A stretch of 47,134 nucleotides of DNA from Kamptonema formosum PCC 10802 (GTDB lineage: Bacteria; Cyanobacteriota; Cyanobacteriia; Cyanobacteriales; Oscillatoriaceae): the NCBI RefSeq assembly GCF_000332335.1, contig NZ_KB235948.1:1360807-1407940 (forward strand), given 5' to 3'. The translations under genes and the position numbers were made by a program. Shown in pieces: positions 1 through 8,248 of this stretch; position 1 is the stretch's first letter, and every line of letters begins with the position of its first letter. The notes beneath the pieces are model-generated. The model was not told where the DNA came from. It did no database searches and was given only the letters and a program-made list of their open reading frames with translations.

Positions 1-57
1 GGTAGCCAGAAACCACTTGAGGCGCAGATTATTGATCGCAGAGCGCACGTCAACCAT
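1..57 (-). CDS. N-terminus of a gene cut by the window edge
   Basis: A minus-strand ATG at 57 opens a 19-codon frame that runs off the left edge (MVDVRSAINNLRLKWFLAT). A purine-rich GAAGGG lies about 7 bases upstream of the ATG, which makes a real start plausible. The piece is too short to name a family. If real, the gene is divergent from hicB, with the tandem repeat array between them. Confidence 0.4.
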   Translation of the reverse strand, partial: MVDVRSAINNLRLKWFLAT

Positions 58-169
58 CTATTTGCCCTTCAGCCTAAACTTACTTTTCCAAAGCTAGACT
101 CACTTTATCACAGCCCCACTCCTGCCTGCCGGTGGCTTCAAAATTAACACTTCTCGGTGTTTAGGCCAG

Positions 170-424
170 GTTTGTAGTTGGGCTTTAGCCCAAAGGTTCG
201 TAGTTGGGCTTTAGCCGAAAGGTTCGTAGTTGGGCTTTAGCCGAAAGGTTCGTAGTTGGGCTTTAGCCCAAAGGTTCGTAGTTGGGCTTTAGCCCAAAGG
301 TTCGTAGTTGGGCTTTAGCCCAAAGGTTCGTAGTTGGGCTTTAGCCCAAAGTTCGTAGTTGGGCTTTAGCCCAAAAGTTTGTAGTTGGGCTTTAGCCCAA
401 AAGTTTGTAGTTGGGCTTTAGCCC
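170..424. repeat. 26-bp tandem repeat, about 10 copies
   Basis: Ten consecutive units of 26 bases (one of 25, the last partial) each contain the palindromic core TTGGGCTTTAGCCCAA preceded by GTTCGTAG or GTTTGTAG. Two units (196-247) carry GCCGAAA in place of GCCCAAA, which breaks one arm of the hairpin. The array fills the gap upstream of hicB. There are no unique spacers, so it is not CRISPR. Confidence 0.97.
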
Positions 425-562
425 CACCGGCGTGCGGCTGGATATGCCGGCGCAACCCGGCTGCCAGTCCAGCCCCGGGCTTACCTTGCCAATTTTTTGT
501 ATAATTATAGCAGAATCACAGCCCGCTGAATCCTCGTGTCCCTATCGCTTATAAGAAAAACC

Positions 563-781
563 ATGAGACGCATCAAAATAATCGTTGAAAAGCATCCAGA
601 TGGCTATGTAGCCTGCCCCCTCGGACTCAAAGGGGTTGTGGTGGGTGAGGGGAACACCTACGAAGAAGCCCTAGCCGATGTTAAGTCTGCCATTCGCTGC
701 CATATTGAAACCTTCGGCGAAGGAGTTCTGGAACAAGACTCCCCCGTACTCGAAGCCTTTATCGCTGAAGCCAGTCTCTAA
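563..781 (+). CDS. hicB: HicB-family antitoxin
   Basis: A 72-residue protein beginning MRRIKIIVEK. It has the HicB/UPF0150 fold signature: an N-terminal beta strand, the segment PDGYVACPLGLKGVVVGEG, then TYEEALADVKSAIRCHIE. HicB proteins neutralise the mRNA interferase HicA. I chose ATG 563 over an in-frame GTG at 536 because the family normally begins right before the RIKI strand. The next frame starts one base after the stop and encodes only the beginning of HicA, so this antitoxin probably has no working toxin here. The family call rests on motif recognition. Confidence 0.8.
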   Translation: MRRIKIIVEKHPDGYVACPLGLKGVVVGEGNTYEEALADVKSAIRCHIETFGEGVLEQDSPVLEAFIAEASL

Positions 782-904
782 ATGCCTAAGTTTCCTACTG
801 ATGTTCCCAAAGCAAGCGTTATTAAAACACGCTTAGTTGCAGGGGGCTTAAATCCCGTCGAAAGCTGCTATCCCAAACCAGAGTTCTCATTCTTCTTCAT
901 CTAG
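782..904 (+). pseudogene. hicA: truncated HicA toxin remnant
   Basis: ATG 782 follows the hicB stop directly. Its first residues (MPKFPTDVPKASVIKT) match the usual start of cyanobacterial HicA-like toxins, which as I recall read MPxFPVDAPKAxVIKTFExLGF. After about residue 17 the similarity is lost, and the frame stops after 40 codons; HicA is normally around 60-80 residues. The catalytic histidine region is absent. The last 18 bases overlap the 3' end of the opposing antitoxin gene, so the break is probably a deletion junction between two toxin-antitoxin modules. Confidence 0.65.
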
Positions 905-1111
905 TAAATCCGCTCTCAAGTCAGCCAGAGTGCCGCGCTTTGCCGTACCGGCATGGCTAGCGGCTAGCGTCTCGGCTGCGTTCTTGGCGATTTCCATGCG
1001 CCGCCTTTCAATCCGCCTTTTCTCAATGAGTTCAAATAACAAATCTTGCTCCTCGGTCGAGAGCGCTTCAACACACTCAAGCACAGATTGGAAAGATACT
1101 CGGTCACTCAT
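887..1111 (-). CDS. small antitoxin-like protein without a partner
   Basis: A 74-residue protein, MSDRVSFQSVLE..., with a helical body (SVLECVEALSTEEQDLLFELIEKRRIERRR) followed by a basic then acidic tail (RADLLDEEE). It resembles the cyanobacterial antitoxins that sit before RelE/ParE toxins. I chose ATG 1111 because AGGA stands 6-7 bases upstream; a TTG at 1126 would add five residues. The toxin gene expected downstream on this strand is missing and its place is taken by the hicA remnant. Partner and function are inferred. Confidence 0.6.
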   Translation of the reverse strand: MSDRVSFQSVLECVEALSTEEQDLLFELIEKRRIERRRMEIAKNAAETLAASHAGTAKRGTLADLRADLLDEEE

Positions 1112-1150
1112 TCGCAGTTCCTGCAACTCCTGGAATCATTATAAACATAA

Positions 1151-1169
1151 GGGCACCGGCAAGGTGCCC
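1151..1169 (-). terminator. probable chlB terminator hairpin
   Basis: A perfect 7-bp stem (GGGCACC/GGTGCCC, 5-nt loop) lies 18 bases beyond the chlB stop. On the minus strand it is followed by the AT-rich TTATGTTTATAAT. The T tract is interrupted, so termination is likely but not certain. Confidence 0.5.
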
Positions 1170-1186
1170 CCACTCACCGGCATTCC

Positions 1187-2713
1187 CTACGCGCCGACAG
1201 ATTCCTTCGCCGCGTACATCACCTCAACCGTGATTTGACTGATGCCACGTTCCCGAGCGAACTTCTCGGTGTTGCGCTTCACCTTACCGCGCACAAAACC
1301 GGGAACCTTATTCAATTCCGCCTGAGCTTCCTTGTTCCAGCTGAGGTCAGATTCGGCAGAGATTCCCTTTTGGATGACTTCCTTGGTGTCGTGCCCGCCG
1401 AAAATTTCCAGCAGGTGGTCTTCCATTCCCAATGTGAAGGAATTGTACGCCAAATCTACGACTTGGTTGGTGCCCTCGTACCCGAGGAAAGGCTTGTACC
1501 CAATCGGGAAGTTCTGGATGTGAATCGGTGCGGAAATCACGCCGCAGGGGATATCCAGCCGCTTGCCAACGTGGCGCTCCATTTGGGTGCCAAAAATAGC
1601 CGCCGGCTCCACACGAGCGATGGCGTCCCCAATCTGAGTGTGGTCATCTGTAACTAGCACTTCATTGCAATACTCGCTCACCTGCTCGCGGAACCAGTCG
1701 GCGTCGTATTTGCAATAAGTGCCGGCCCAAACAACTTGAACTCCCATCTCGCGAGAGAGAATCTTAGTCATCGCCGCCGCGTGGGTGGAGTCGCCAAACA
1801 CGACAGCCTTCTTGCCGGTTAAGTTCTGGCAGTCAATCGAGCGAGAGAACCAAGCCGCTTGGGAGACAAATAGGGTTTGCTCGTTGATGAATTCTTCGTA
1901 ATCGACATCCGCCCCTTGCGCGTTAAGCACTTGCTGGATCTTGCGGATGCAGCGAGCCGTTTCCACCACGCCCATCGGGGTGATATCCACATAAGGCATG
2001 CCGAATTCTTGCTCCAGGTAGCGAGCCGACATTCCCCCCAATTCCCGATAGGGCACCAGGTTAAACCAGGCGCGAGGCAGGTTCTTCAGGTTGTGGACGG
2101 AGGCTCCTTCGGGAATCACCTCGTTGACTTCAATTCCCAAATCTGCCATCAGCCGCTTCAATTCGGTGCAGTCGTGCTGGTTGTGGAAGCCGAGGGTGGA
2201 AATGCCGATAATGTTGACGGAAGGTTTTTCGGTTTTGCCTGTTGGCAGTTCGCCCTTTTTGCGGGCTTTTTCGATGTAATACTGGACGATTTGATGCAGG
2301 GTGCGGTCGGCGGCTTGCAGTTCGTTCACCCGGTAGTGGTTGACATCCGCCAGCATCACGTCGCCTTTGGCTTCCAGCTGCGCCCGCTCAACGAAGTTTT
2401 GCAGGTCTTCTTGCAGGATGCTGGAGGTGCAGGTGGGGGTGAGGACAATCAAATCGGGGTGCTCTTCTCTGTCTTTGCGGGTGATGTTCTCCACCACTCG
2501 TTCCTGGGAGCCACGGGCGAGAACGTGCCGGTCTACTATACTGGCTGTCACCGGCGTGAAGTCGCGCTCCCGCTCTAGCATCGAGCGCATGACGTTGAAG
2601 TAGTCATCGCCCAGCGGCGCGTGCATAATGGCGTGGACGTTCTTGAAGGAACTGGCAATGCGCAGGGTGCCAATGTGAGCGGGACCGGCATACATCCAGT
2701 AAGCCAATTTCAT
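1187..2713 (-). CDS. chlB: light-independent protochlorophyllide reductase subunit B
   Basis: A 508-residue protein beginning [20 protein letters not shown], the usual ChlB start and length. ChlB forms with ChlN the NifDK-like catalytic component of dark-operative protochlorophyllide oxidoreductase. With the ATP-dependent reductase ChlL it reduces ring D of protochlorophyllide to chlorophyllide a, so chlorophyll can be made in darkness. Visible family segments include [17 protein letters not shown] near residue 95 and [13 protein letters not shown] near 310. A GGGAGA motif precedes ATG 2713. chlL and chlN are not in the window. The C-terminal domain is complete, ending in the short basic and hydrophobic region typical of the family. 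Confidence 0.97.
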   Translation of the reverse strand: MKLAYWMYAGPAHIGTLRIASSFKNVHAIMHAPLGDDYFNVMRSMLERERDFTPVTASIVDRHVLARGSQERVVENITRKDREEHPDLIVLTPTCTSSILQEDLQNFVERAQLEAKGDVMLADVNHYRVNELQAADRTLHQIVQYYIEKARKKGELPTGKTEKPSVNIIGISTLGFHNQHDCTELKRLMADLGIEVNEVIPEGASVHNLKNLPRAWFNLVPYRELGGMSARYLEQEFGMPYVDITPMGVVETARCIRKIQQVLNAQGADVDYEEFINEQTLFVSQAAWFSRSIDCQNLTGKKAVVFGDSTHAAAMTKILSREMGVQVVWAGTYCKYDADWFREQVSEYCNEVLVTDDHTQIGDAIARVEPAAIFGTQMERHVGKRLDIPCGVISAPIHIQNFPIGYKPFLGYEGTNQVVDLAYNSFTLGMEDHLLEIFGGHDTKEVIQKGISAESDLSWNKEAQAELNKVPGFVRGKVKRNTEKFARERGISQITVEVMYAAKESVGA

Positions 2714-2850
2714 GTCTGTGTTCTCCCTTGTGCGAATCCGTTTCTGATTTTCTCAGACATCACGCCCCTCTGAACACCGGCTGCACCGGCGGGCAAACCC
2801 CCCAGCCAATCGCTGAAATTCCCTTGCTGCTTGGGATTCAGCCCGCTACT

Positions 2851-2872
2851 TTAACAACCGCCGTGTTGTTAA
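2851..2872. promoter_or_regulatory. inverted repeat, possible operator upstream of chlB
   Basis: TTAACAAC and GTTGTTAA form a perfect 8-bp inverted repeat around a 6-nt spacer, about 140 bases upstream of the chlB start. The size and AT-rich arms fit a dimeric regulator site. Which regulator binds is unknown, and an RNA hairpin in the leader is the alternative. Confidence 0.35.
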
Positions 2873-3099
2873 ACTGCAACGATTCTTAATTTTTCTCTAC
2901 ATTTTGTTAGAAAGCAGGGGTCAGCTCCACATTGCCGGCGTTGGCTCTGCTATATCACGAGCTGTTCTGCCTGTCAAGAGATTGAAGCTTGTCTGGAGAA
3001 ATTGCCTGGGGCTTTCATGGAACGCCGGCTCACCAGCTGTGGTTCTCTGCAGCGTTAAGCGCGCTCTTCACGCAACTTGACCGGCGCTAAGCAAGGGGC

Positions 3100-3129
3100 T
3101 TGATAATTTTATGGGATTTATGCTATGAT
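3100..3129 (+). promoter_or_regulatory. sigma70-type promoter for the acyltransferase gene
   Basis: TTGATA (3100-3105) and TATGAT (3124-3129) are separated by 18 bases. Transcription would begin near 3136, giving a leader of roughly 90 bases before ATG 3225. Confidence 0.5.
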
Positions 3130-3224
3130 AAGTGTGAAATCGCCGCATGCCGGTGGAAAGAGGTGTCCGGTGAATTTCTGTAGCAACCGCCTCAGGTGTT
3201 GAAATATCAAACTCTGTAATTTTT

Positions 3225-4343
3225 ATGACGCAAACCAATGATTCTGGGAGCAAGCGCATCAGGCTAAAACAGCTGGACGCCCTGAGAGCGGTTGCAATTT
3301 TATTAGTGATGGGCCGGCATAAATTTGTCAGCGATTTATGGTATCGAATCGGATGGACTGGGGTGGATTTATTTTTCGTACTCAGCGGCTTTCTGGTTTC
3401 CGGCTTACTCTTCCAAGAGTACAAGAAATCCGGTCAAATAGACCTGAAAAACTTCTGGATTCGCCGGGGGGCGAGAATCTACCCGCCTTTCTATACTTTA
3501 ATTGCCGTAACACTCCTCTATAACGCCCTGACCGGCCAGGAGTTTAACCCCGGCTCAGTCGCTTCTGAAATCTTCTTTTTTCAAAATTATTATGGCTCGC
3601 CGCTTTGGAACCACACTTGGTACTTAGCAGCCGACCAGCATTTTTATGTAATTTTACTGCCAATCAGTCTGACTTTAATGGTAAAGTTCGCAACAAATAA
3701 GTCAGATCCCTTCAAGCCCGCCGTCAAAATTTTGATTGGAATTGCCATCTTGACGCTCGCCCTTCGAGTTGTGACCGCCTTTTCTCTACCCTACACCCAT
3801 CAAACTCACGTATTTCCGACGCACTTGCGTTTAGATGGGCTAGCGTTTGGGGTGCTGCTCGGGTATTTGCAGGCGTTTCACACGGCCAGATTTTCCAATT
3901 TTATTCGGCGGCGGCTCAACTTAATACTCCCTCTCAGTATGCTTTTGATTGTTCCCTGCTTGCTGCTGGAACTTGAAACAAGTAAGTTAGCGCACACCTT
4001 GGGGATAACGTTACTGGATCTGGGATTTGGCGGCTTGATAATGTCTCTCCTGTACTGGGAGGAGCCTTTGCCCAAACCCATTGCGAACATCGTCAGTCCG
4101 GCGGTTGGGGTTTTAGCCTGGATTGGGTTTAATTCTTACTCGATTTATCTTTGGCACATGCCAGTTGCTAAGTGGGGGATTGACTTGCTCAGGCGTGCCA
4201 GCGGGCGGGAGATTCATTTTGTTGTTGAGTTCTGGATTTATTTAGTTGTGAGTGTGGCGCTGGGCATTGCCATGACAAAATTAATTGAAGAGCCGGTGCA
4301 AAAGTTGCGCGATCGCTGGTTTCCGAAGCCTCGCAACCTTTAA
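3225..4343 (+). CDS. acyltransferase 3 family membrane protein
   Basis: A 372-residue multispanning protein. The opening LDALRAVAILLVMGRH carries the arginine and histidine typical of the OafA/YrhL acyltransferase 3 family. It continues with WTGVDLFFVLSGFLVSGLL, then RRGARIYPPF, and ends with the family's SYSIYLWHMP helix and EEPVQKL tail. These enzymes move acetyl or other acyl groups across the inner membrane onto surface polysaccharides or lipids. The substrate cannot be read from the sequence. The gene stands alone with its own promoter, divergent from chlB. No good ribosome binding site precedes ATG 3225, although the reading frame is clear. Confidence 0.88.
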   Translation: MTQTNDSGSKRIRLKQLDALRAVAILLVMGRHKFVSDLWYRIGWTGVDLFFVLSGFLVSGLLFQEYKKSGQIDLKNFWIRRGARIYPPFYTLIAVTLLYNALTGQEFNPGSVASEIFFFQNYYGSPLWNHTWYLAADQHFYVILLPISLTLMVKFATNKSDPFKPAVKILIGIAILTLALRVVTAFSLPYTHQTHVFPTHLRLDGLAFGVLLGYLQAFHTARFSNFIRRRLNLILPLSMLLIVPCLLLELETSKLAHTLGITLLDLGFGGLIMSLLYWEEPLPKPIANIVSPAVGVLAWIGFNSYSIYLWHMPVAKWGIDLLRRASGREIHFVVEFWIYLVVSVALGIAMTKLIEEPVQKLRDRWFPKPRNL

Positions 4344-4406
4344 AAATGTCTGGCTTTATTTGGAATGGGGCGCGGTAAAGCTGTTCAGCAGCCCTTAGCC
4401 TGAGCG

Positions 4407-4802
4407 CTAGCGGCGCGTCAGCGCAATCAGACTGAGGACAAAACACCAAAAGAAAAAGAAAGAAAGCCCATTGATGATTTTTTTTGAGAGGAAGGGAGCC
4501 AGCAACCAGTGAGTGCCAAGGGATACCAGCCAAGCTGCTATACAAAACAATAGAATAAAGCTGCCATACTGAGCAATATACCAAACAAATTGCTTGAGGA
4601 CTTGCTTGGGCGGAGCGTTTTGAGGGCAATTTTCCTGGAGCTGTCTGAAAATGGCCAAGATGGCGACTGCGCTCAACAGGAAGCCGGTCAAGACGGGCCC
4701 GCTCAGCCGTTTGTTTTCTAGCGCCCCCCAGTACCCGGGACAAATAGAGACAGCGGCGGCGAGGGAAAATGCGGAGAGAAGGGTGAGAGAGTAGCGCAGC
4801 AT
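4407..4802 (-). CDS. hypothetical membrane protein
   Basis: A 131-residue frame with about four hydrophobic segments: residues 3-20, 38-52, 77-97 and 108-127. It ends in TRR. No family is recognised. The regular alternation of hydrophobic helices and the lack of a better frame here argue for a real gene. The ribosome binding site before ATG 4802 is weak. It is convergent with the acyltransferase and divergent from the DUF29 pair. Confidence 0.5.
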   Translation of the reverse strand: MLRYSLTLLSAFSLAAAVSICPGYWGALENKRLSGPVLTGFLLSAVAILAIFRQLQENCPQNAPPKQVLKQFVWYIAQYGSFILLFCIAAWLVSLGTHWLLAPFLSKKIINGLSFFFFWCFVLSLIALTRR

Positions 4803-4895
4803 AATTGTGGGCGTCGGAAGCGTTCAAACTTGATTGTTGTTCAAAGTTATGATTATCCTGTATTATAGAATATGGGCAACCATAAGGAGATAGCA

Positions 4896-5342
4896 ATGCC
4901 GGCACAACAAGATTGGGAGTGGCTAGCAGCCGGATCTGAGTATCAAACTGCAGTCGCAGTCCAGCAACTCTTGCAGGAGGGAAAGTGGATGGAAGCCAGC
5001 GAGGGACTCTACGCACTAATTGAATCAATGGGAAAATCCAAAAAACTGGCGCTCAAAAGCCAGTTAACTCGGCTGATGACTCATGTTATCAAGTGGAAGT
5101 GCCAGCCGGAACGCCGGAGTTCCAGCTGGGCTATAACCATTCTCTCCGCCCGTCAAGAGATTGAAGATGTCCAAGAGGAAGTCCCTAGCTTAAACCGGGA
5201 TTATCTTGAATCCATCTGGGATAAATGCTTCATTAGAGCTGTGAGAGAAGCTAAGATGGAAATGGGTAGGGACTGTGAGCTAACTTCCCTTTCCTGGGAG
5301 GAAGTGTTTGAGGAAGAGTACACCTTAGTGCAGCGGAATTGA
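4896..5342 (+). CDS. DUF29 family protein, first of a tandem pair
   Basis: A 148-residue protein starting MPAQQDWEWLAAGSEYQTAV. It has the features of cyanobacterial DUF29: a short helical start, GLYALIESMGKSKKLALKSQLTRLM, then the conserved HVIKWKCQPERRSSSWAITI and a C-terminal acidic part. DUF29 has no known activity; it is an expanded helical family in filamentous cyanobacteria. I chose ATG 4896 because AAGGAG lies 6 bases upstream and the downstream copy starts with the same residues. A longer frame from 4872 would add MGNHKEIA. Confidence 0.85.
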   Translation: MPAQQDWEWLAAGSEYQTAVAVQQLLQEGKWMEASEGLYALIESMGKSKKLALKSQLTRLMTHVIKWKCQPERRSSSWAITILSARQEIEDVQEEVPSLNRDYLESIWDKCFIRAVREAKMEMGRDCELTSLSWEEVFEEEYTLVQRN

Positions 5343-5355
5343 AGCGGAGGTCGCC

Positions 5356-5802
5356 ATGCCGGCACAACAAGATTGGGAGTGGCTAGCCGCCGGATCTCAC
5401 TATCAAACTGCCGTAGCCGTGCGGCAACTTTTAGGAGAGGGACAGTTTATGGAAGCCACTGAGGGTTTAGATGCCCTGATTGAAGCAATGGGAAGAACAG
5501 AAAAGCGGGCGCTCAAAAGCCAGCTAATTCGGCTGATGAGTCATGCTATCAAGTGGAAATGCCAGCCAGAACGCCGGTGTTCCAGCTGGGCTATAACCAT
5601 TCTCTCTGCTCGGAGAGAAATTGAAGATGTCCAAGAGGAAGTTCCTAGCTTGAACCGGGATGCTATTGAATCCATCTGGGATAAATGCTTCAAGGCAGCT
5701 GTGAAAGAAGCTGAGATAGAAATGGGTAGGGACTGTGAATTAACTTCCCTTTCCTGGGAGGAAGTGTTTGAGGAAAAGTACAGCTTGGTGAAACGGAATT
5801 GA
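5356..5802 (+). CDS. DUF29 family protein, second of a tandem pair
   Basis: A 148-residue protein, nearly identical at both ends to the upstream copy (MPAQQDWEWLAAGS... and ...CELTSLSWEEVFEEKYSLVKRN). The GGAGG site sits 6-7 bases before ATG 5356 and the gap to the first copy is 13 bases, so the two are surely co-transcribed. Differences cluster in the middle (GEGQFMEATEGLDALIEAMGRTEKRA), so this is a duplication of some age or one with selection on that part. Function is unknown. Confidence 0.85.
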   Translation: MPAQQDWEWLAAGSHYQTAVAVRQLLGEGQFMEATEGLDALIEAMGRTEKRALKSQLIRLMSHAIKWKCQPERRCSSWAITILSARREIEDVQEEVPSLNRDAIESIWDKCFKAAVKEAEIEMGRDCELTSLSWEEVFEEKYSLVKRN

Positions 5803-5825
5803 GGGCAACGATGCCACAGGTTGCC

Positions 5826-5858
5826 AGAAACCCGGTTTCTTTGAGAAACCGGGTTTCT
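5826..5858. repeat. AGAAACCCGGTTTCT palindrome core
   Basis: Two palindromic 15-mers, AGAAACCCGGTTTCT and AGAAACCGGGTTTCT, separated by TTG, form a 15-bp stem. It is the core of the TATAGCG miniature element (see 8899-8997) without its ends. It overlaps the rph stop codon at 5857-5859 and could end transcription of both rph and the DUF29 pair. Confidence 0.9.
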
Positions 5859-6573
5859 AGCCCAAAGCTTCCCGCTGAATTTGCAGCAATTCTCGAATCC
5901 CTTTTTCTGCCAAATCCAGCAGCTCATTGAGCTGGGCGCGGCTAAAACTGCCGGCTTCCGCTGTTCCCTGGACTTCAATAATGCCCAGCCGGTCGTTCAT
6001 CGCCACATTGAAATCCACGTCAGCGGCGACATCTTCGAGGTAGTTCAGATCTAGGCAAGGCACGCCCTCCAGCAGCCCCACCGAAACAGCAGCCACCTGA
6101 TGGCAAAGCGGCGAGCGATCCAATTCACCCTGCCGCACCAATTTGTCCATCGCATCCGCCAGCGCCACAAAGCCGGCGGTGATGGAAGTCGTGCGGGTGC
6201 CGGCATCCGCCTGCAGCACGTCCGCATCCACAATCACCGTGCGCTCCCCGAGCGCTTTCATATCCAAACACGCCCGCAAGCTGCGCCCAATCAGCCGCTG
6301 AATCTCCTGGGTCCGGCCAGAGAGTTTGAGAAACTCCCGCTCTTGGCGTTTCGGTGTCGCCCCGGGGAGCATGCGGTACTCGGCGGTCAGCCACCCCTGT
6401 CCCGTCTCTTCCAAAAATTTGGGCACTCCAGGCTGAACTGTGACGGTACACAGCACCTGGGTGTCCCCGCACCGCGCCAAAACCGAACCTGTGGCAAAGC
6501 GGGTGAAGTTGTGCTCAAAACTAATCGGACGCAGTTCGTCGGGTTGCCGACCATCAGGACGCTGCCAAGACAT
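5857..6573 (-). CDS. rph: ribonuclease PH
   Basis: A 238-residue protein, [25 protein letters not shown]..., the full RNase PH length. It carries [14 protein letters not shown], the phosphate-site region [16 protein letters not shown], and the strand [18 protein letters not shown] with the metal-binding aspartates. RNase PH is a phosphorolytic 3'-5' exoribonuclease that trims tRNA precursors. The gene lies just downstream of adk on the same strand with an 80-base gap. Its last codons run into the AGAAACC palindrome, which may have inserted at the 3' end. Confidence 0.96.
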   Translation of the reverse strand: MSWQRPDGRQPDELRPISFEHNFTRFATGSVLARCGDTQVLCTVTVQPGVPKFLEETGQGWLTAEYRMLPGATPKRQEREFLKLSGRTQEIQRLIGRSLRACLDMKALGERTVIVDADVLQADAGTRTTSITAGFVALADAMDKLVRQGELDRSPLCHQVAAVSVGLLEGVPCLDLNYLEDVAADVDFNVAMNDRLGIIEVQGTAEAGSFSRAQLNELLDLAEKGIRELLQIQREALG

Positions 6574-6653
6574 GACACTTGCCTCGAAATTCTTACCCAG
6601 GATACAGCAGCCGGTGCCAGTGCGAAAACTCTCACAGCGATCTCACACTGATC

Positions 6654-7217
6654 TCACACTGAAAATTCCACATTCAATGCTTTTAAAATCTCTCGCTCCA
6701 CCCCCACAGGCGGTTGGTTGCCGTTGATTTTCAGCAGCCGGTGCCGGTAGTCGTAGTATTCCAGGATGGGAATGGTGCGCTCCTCGAACAGATCGAGCCG
6801 GCGCTGGACAATCTCTGGCTCGTCGTCGGGGCGCGAGCGGGCGATGGACCGGCTCAGCAAAATGTCTTCCGGGACATCCAGCCAAATCGCCCAGTCCAGC
6901 TGCTGTCCCAGCTCGTCGAGCAAAAAGTCCAGCTCCTCCGCTTGGAAAGCGGTGCGGGGGTAGCCATCCAGCAGCCAGCCCTTCGCCGCATCCGGGACCT
7001 GCAGTCGCTTCCGGATGAATTCGATCATCGCTGGATCTGGCACGAGCTCTCCTTTTTCTACATAGGGCTCCGCCAGACGCCCCAGTTCGGTTTGCTCCGC
7101 TATCGCGTGTCGCAGGATTTCGCCGGTGGAAATCCAGGGGATATTCAGGTGGTAGCACAGCGCATGGGCCTGCGTTCCCTTACCGGCTCCTGGCCCTCCC
7201 AGAATTACCAATCTCAC
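6654..7217 (-). CDS. adk: adenylate kinase
   Basis: The P-loop GGPGAGKGTQA at the start, the AMP-binding STGEILR and the LLDGYPRTAFQAE segment identify adenylate kinase (AMP + ATP to 2 ADP). With about 187 residues it is the short form without a zinc LID domain, common in cyanobacteria. I chose GTG 7217 because GAGGAG lies 7 bases upstream and it gives the usual short M-R-L-V-I-L start. The TTG at 7223 would sit only one base from that site. In many cyanobacteria adk lies in the ribosomal protein operon; here a second or relocated copy precedes rph. Confidence 0.93.
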   Translation of the reverse strand: MRLVILGGPGAGKGTQAHALCYHLNIPWISTGEILRHAIAEQTELGRLAEPYVEKGELVPDPAMIEFIRKRLQVPDAAKGWLLDGYPRTAFQAEELDFLLDELGQQLDWAIWLDVPEDILLSRSIARSRPDDEPEIVQRRLDLFEERTIPILEYYDYRHRLLKINGNQPPVGVEREILKALNVEFSV

Positions 7218-7513
7218 AGACAAGCTCCTCTTTCGGTTGCACCCCGCACGAATTGGCCGGATGCAGTGTGGGTAGACCCAATTATTTTAAGCCTCCCGCC
7301 TTCCTCCTGCCGGCCCCCCCACACCGCGCCCCCTGCCGGCCCTGCTGCTGGCCCTTTCCGCCAAAAGATACAGATCCGTTTATATATCTAGCGTTAGATG
7401 GGGCGAGAATTAGATAATATACACTACAGGTTGTTGCCGGCTCCTCACTCAACCGCCATTTTTGCCCCAAGCAGAGATAGCATCAAGACCCCTCACTCGC
7501 TCAAAGTTGCCCT

Positions 7514-8050
7514 ATGGTCGCACAGCTACAAACTCCAGCTCTCACCACTCCCAGTCGCCCGCCCTACACCGTTGAAGGACTCGTGCAAGTCTTCACCGGC
7601 ACCCACCGCAGCTTTTTTACCAGCGTCATGGCCCAAGCCCTGCGCAAGGCCGGTCAGGGCACGCGCGTACTCGTCGTTCAGTTCCTTAAAGGCGGAATTG
7701 GCCAAGGCCACGAGCGTCCCGTCCGCCTGGGGCAGCACTTGGATTGGATTCGCTGCGACACAGACCGCTGCATCGACACCCCCCAGCTGGATGAATTTGA
7801 AACCGCCTCCCTGCAAAAATTGTGGCACCACACCCAAAAAGTCCTGTGCCAGGGCAAATATGACCTTGCGGTTCTGGATGAGTTGAGCTTGGCGATTAAT
7901 TTTGGCCTTATCCCAGAAGCTGAAGTGCTGGCCTTTTTGGAAAAACGCCCCCGTCACCTCGATATCCTCTTAACAGGGCCAGATATGCCGGTCAAGCTTC
8001 TGGAAGTGGCAGACCAAATCACCCACATCCGCCGCAGTCACCAGCCATAG
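7514..8050 (+). CDS. BtuR/CobA-like P-loop protein with degenerate Walker A
   Basis: A 178-residue protein with the layout of ATP:corrinoid adenosyltransferase (CobA/BtuR): GQGTRVLVVQFLKGG after the first helix, WIRCDTDRC, the Walker-B-like YDLAVLDELSLAINFGLI and the ending LLTGPDMPVKLLEVADQITHI. The P-loop that should read GxGKGKT is instead TGTHRSFFTS (residues 28-37), with no glycine-lysine pair. Normal ATP binding and B12 adenosylation are therefore doubtful. It may be a cyanobacterial paralogue with another role. A cobD-like gene lies 5 kb away, but there is no cobalamin operon. Confidence 0.8.
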   Translation: MVAQLQTPALTTPSRPPYTVEGLVQVFTGTHRSFFTSVMAQALRKAGQGTRVLVVQFLKGGIGQGHERPVRLGQHLDWIRCDTDRCIDTPQLDEFETASLQKLWHHTQKVLCQGKYDLAVLDELSLAINFGLIPEAEVLAFLEKRPRHLDILLTGPDMPVKLLEVADQITHIRRSHQP

Positions 8051-8095
8051 AAATTTTTTACCGCAGATTAACCCAGATGAATTTCCTGGATTATC

Positions 8096-8192
8096 TATAG
8101 CGTTTCTTCTATTAGTGAGGTACTGTGAAACCCGGTTTCTTAAAGAAACCGGGTTTCTGGGCCCTAGTTCATCCAACTGAAAACCTCTAGCG
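8096..8192. mobile_element. TATAGCG miniature element (copy 1)
   Basis: It starts with TATAGCGTTTCTTC, has the AAACCCGGTTTCT palindrome core in the centre and ends CTCTAGCG. It lies in the opposite orientation to the copy at 8899-8997. It encodes no protein and looks like a MITE of about 97 bp. It sits between the convergent BtuR-like and dCMP deaminase genes. Confidence 0.75.
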
Positions 8193-8248
8193 CACATCTG
8201 CGGTTGCTAAAAGTCCCAAATTAACCGGCTGCGTGTCTGCCTTTTTTC

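Larger units (their letters stand above)
2714..3224. other. divergent intergenic region chlB / acyltransferase
   Basis: About 510 bases with no convincing gene. It holds an inverted repeat at 2851-2872 on the chlB side and a sigma70-like promoter at 3100-3129 on the acyltransferase side. Confidence 0.8.

Noticed and set aside
170-424. CRISPR-like regular repeat
   Set aside because: The whole 26-bp period is repeat; there are no unique spacers and no cas genes.
4189-5028. 279-residue minus-strand frame
   Set aside because: It overlaps three better supported genes and has no family motif.
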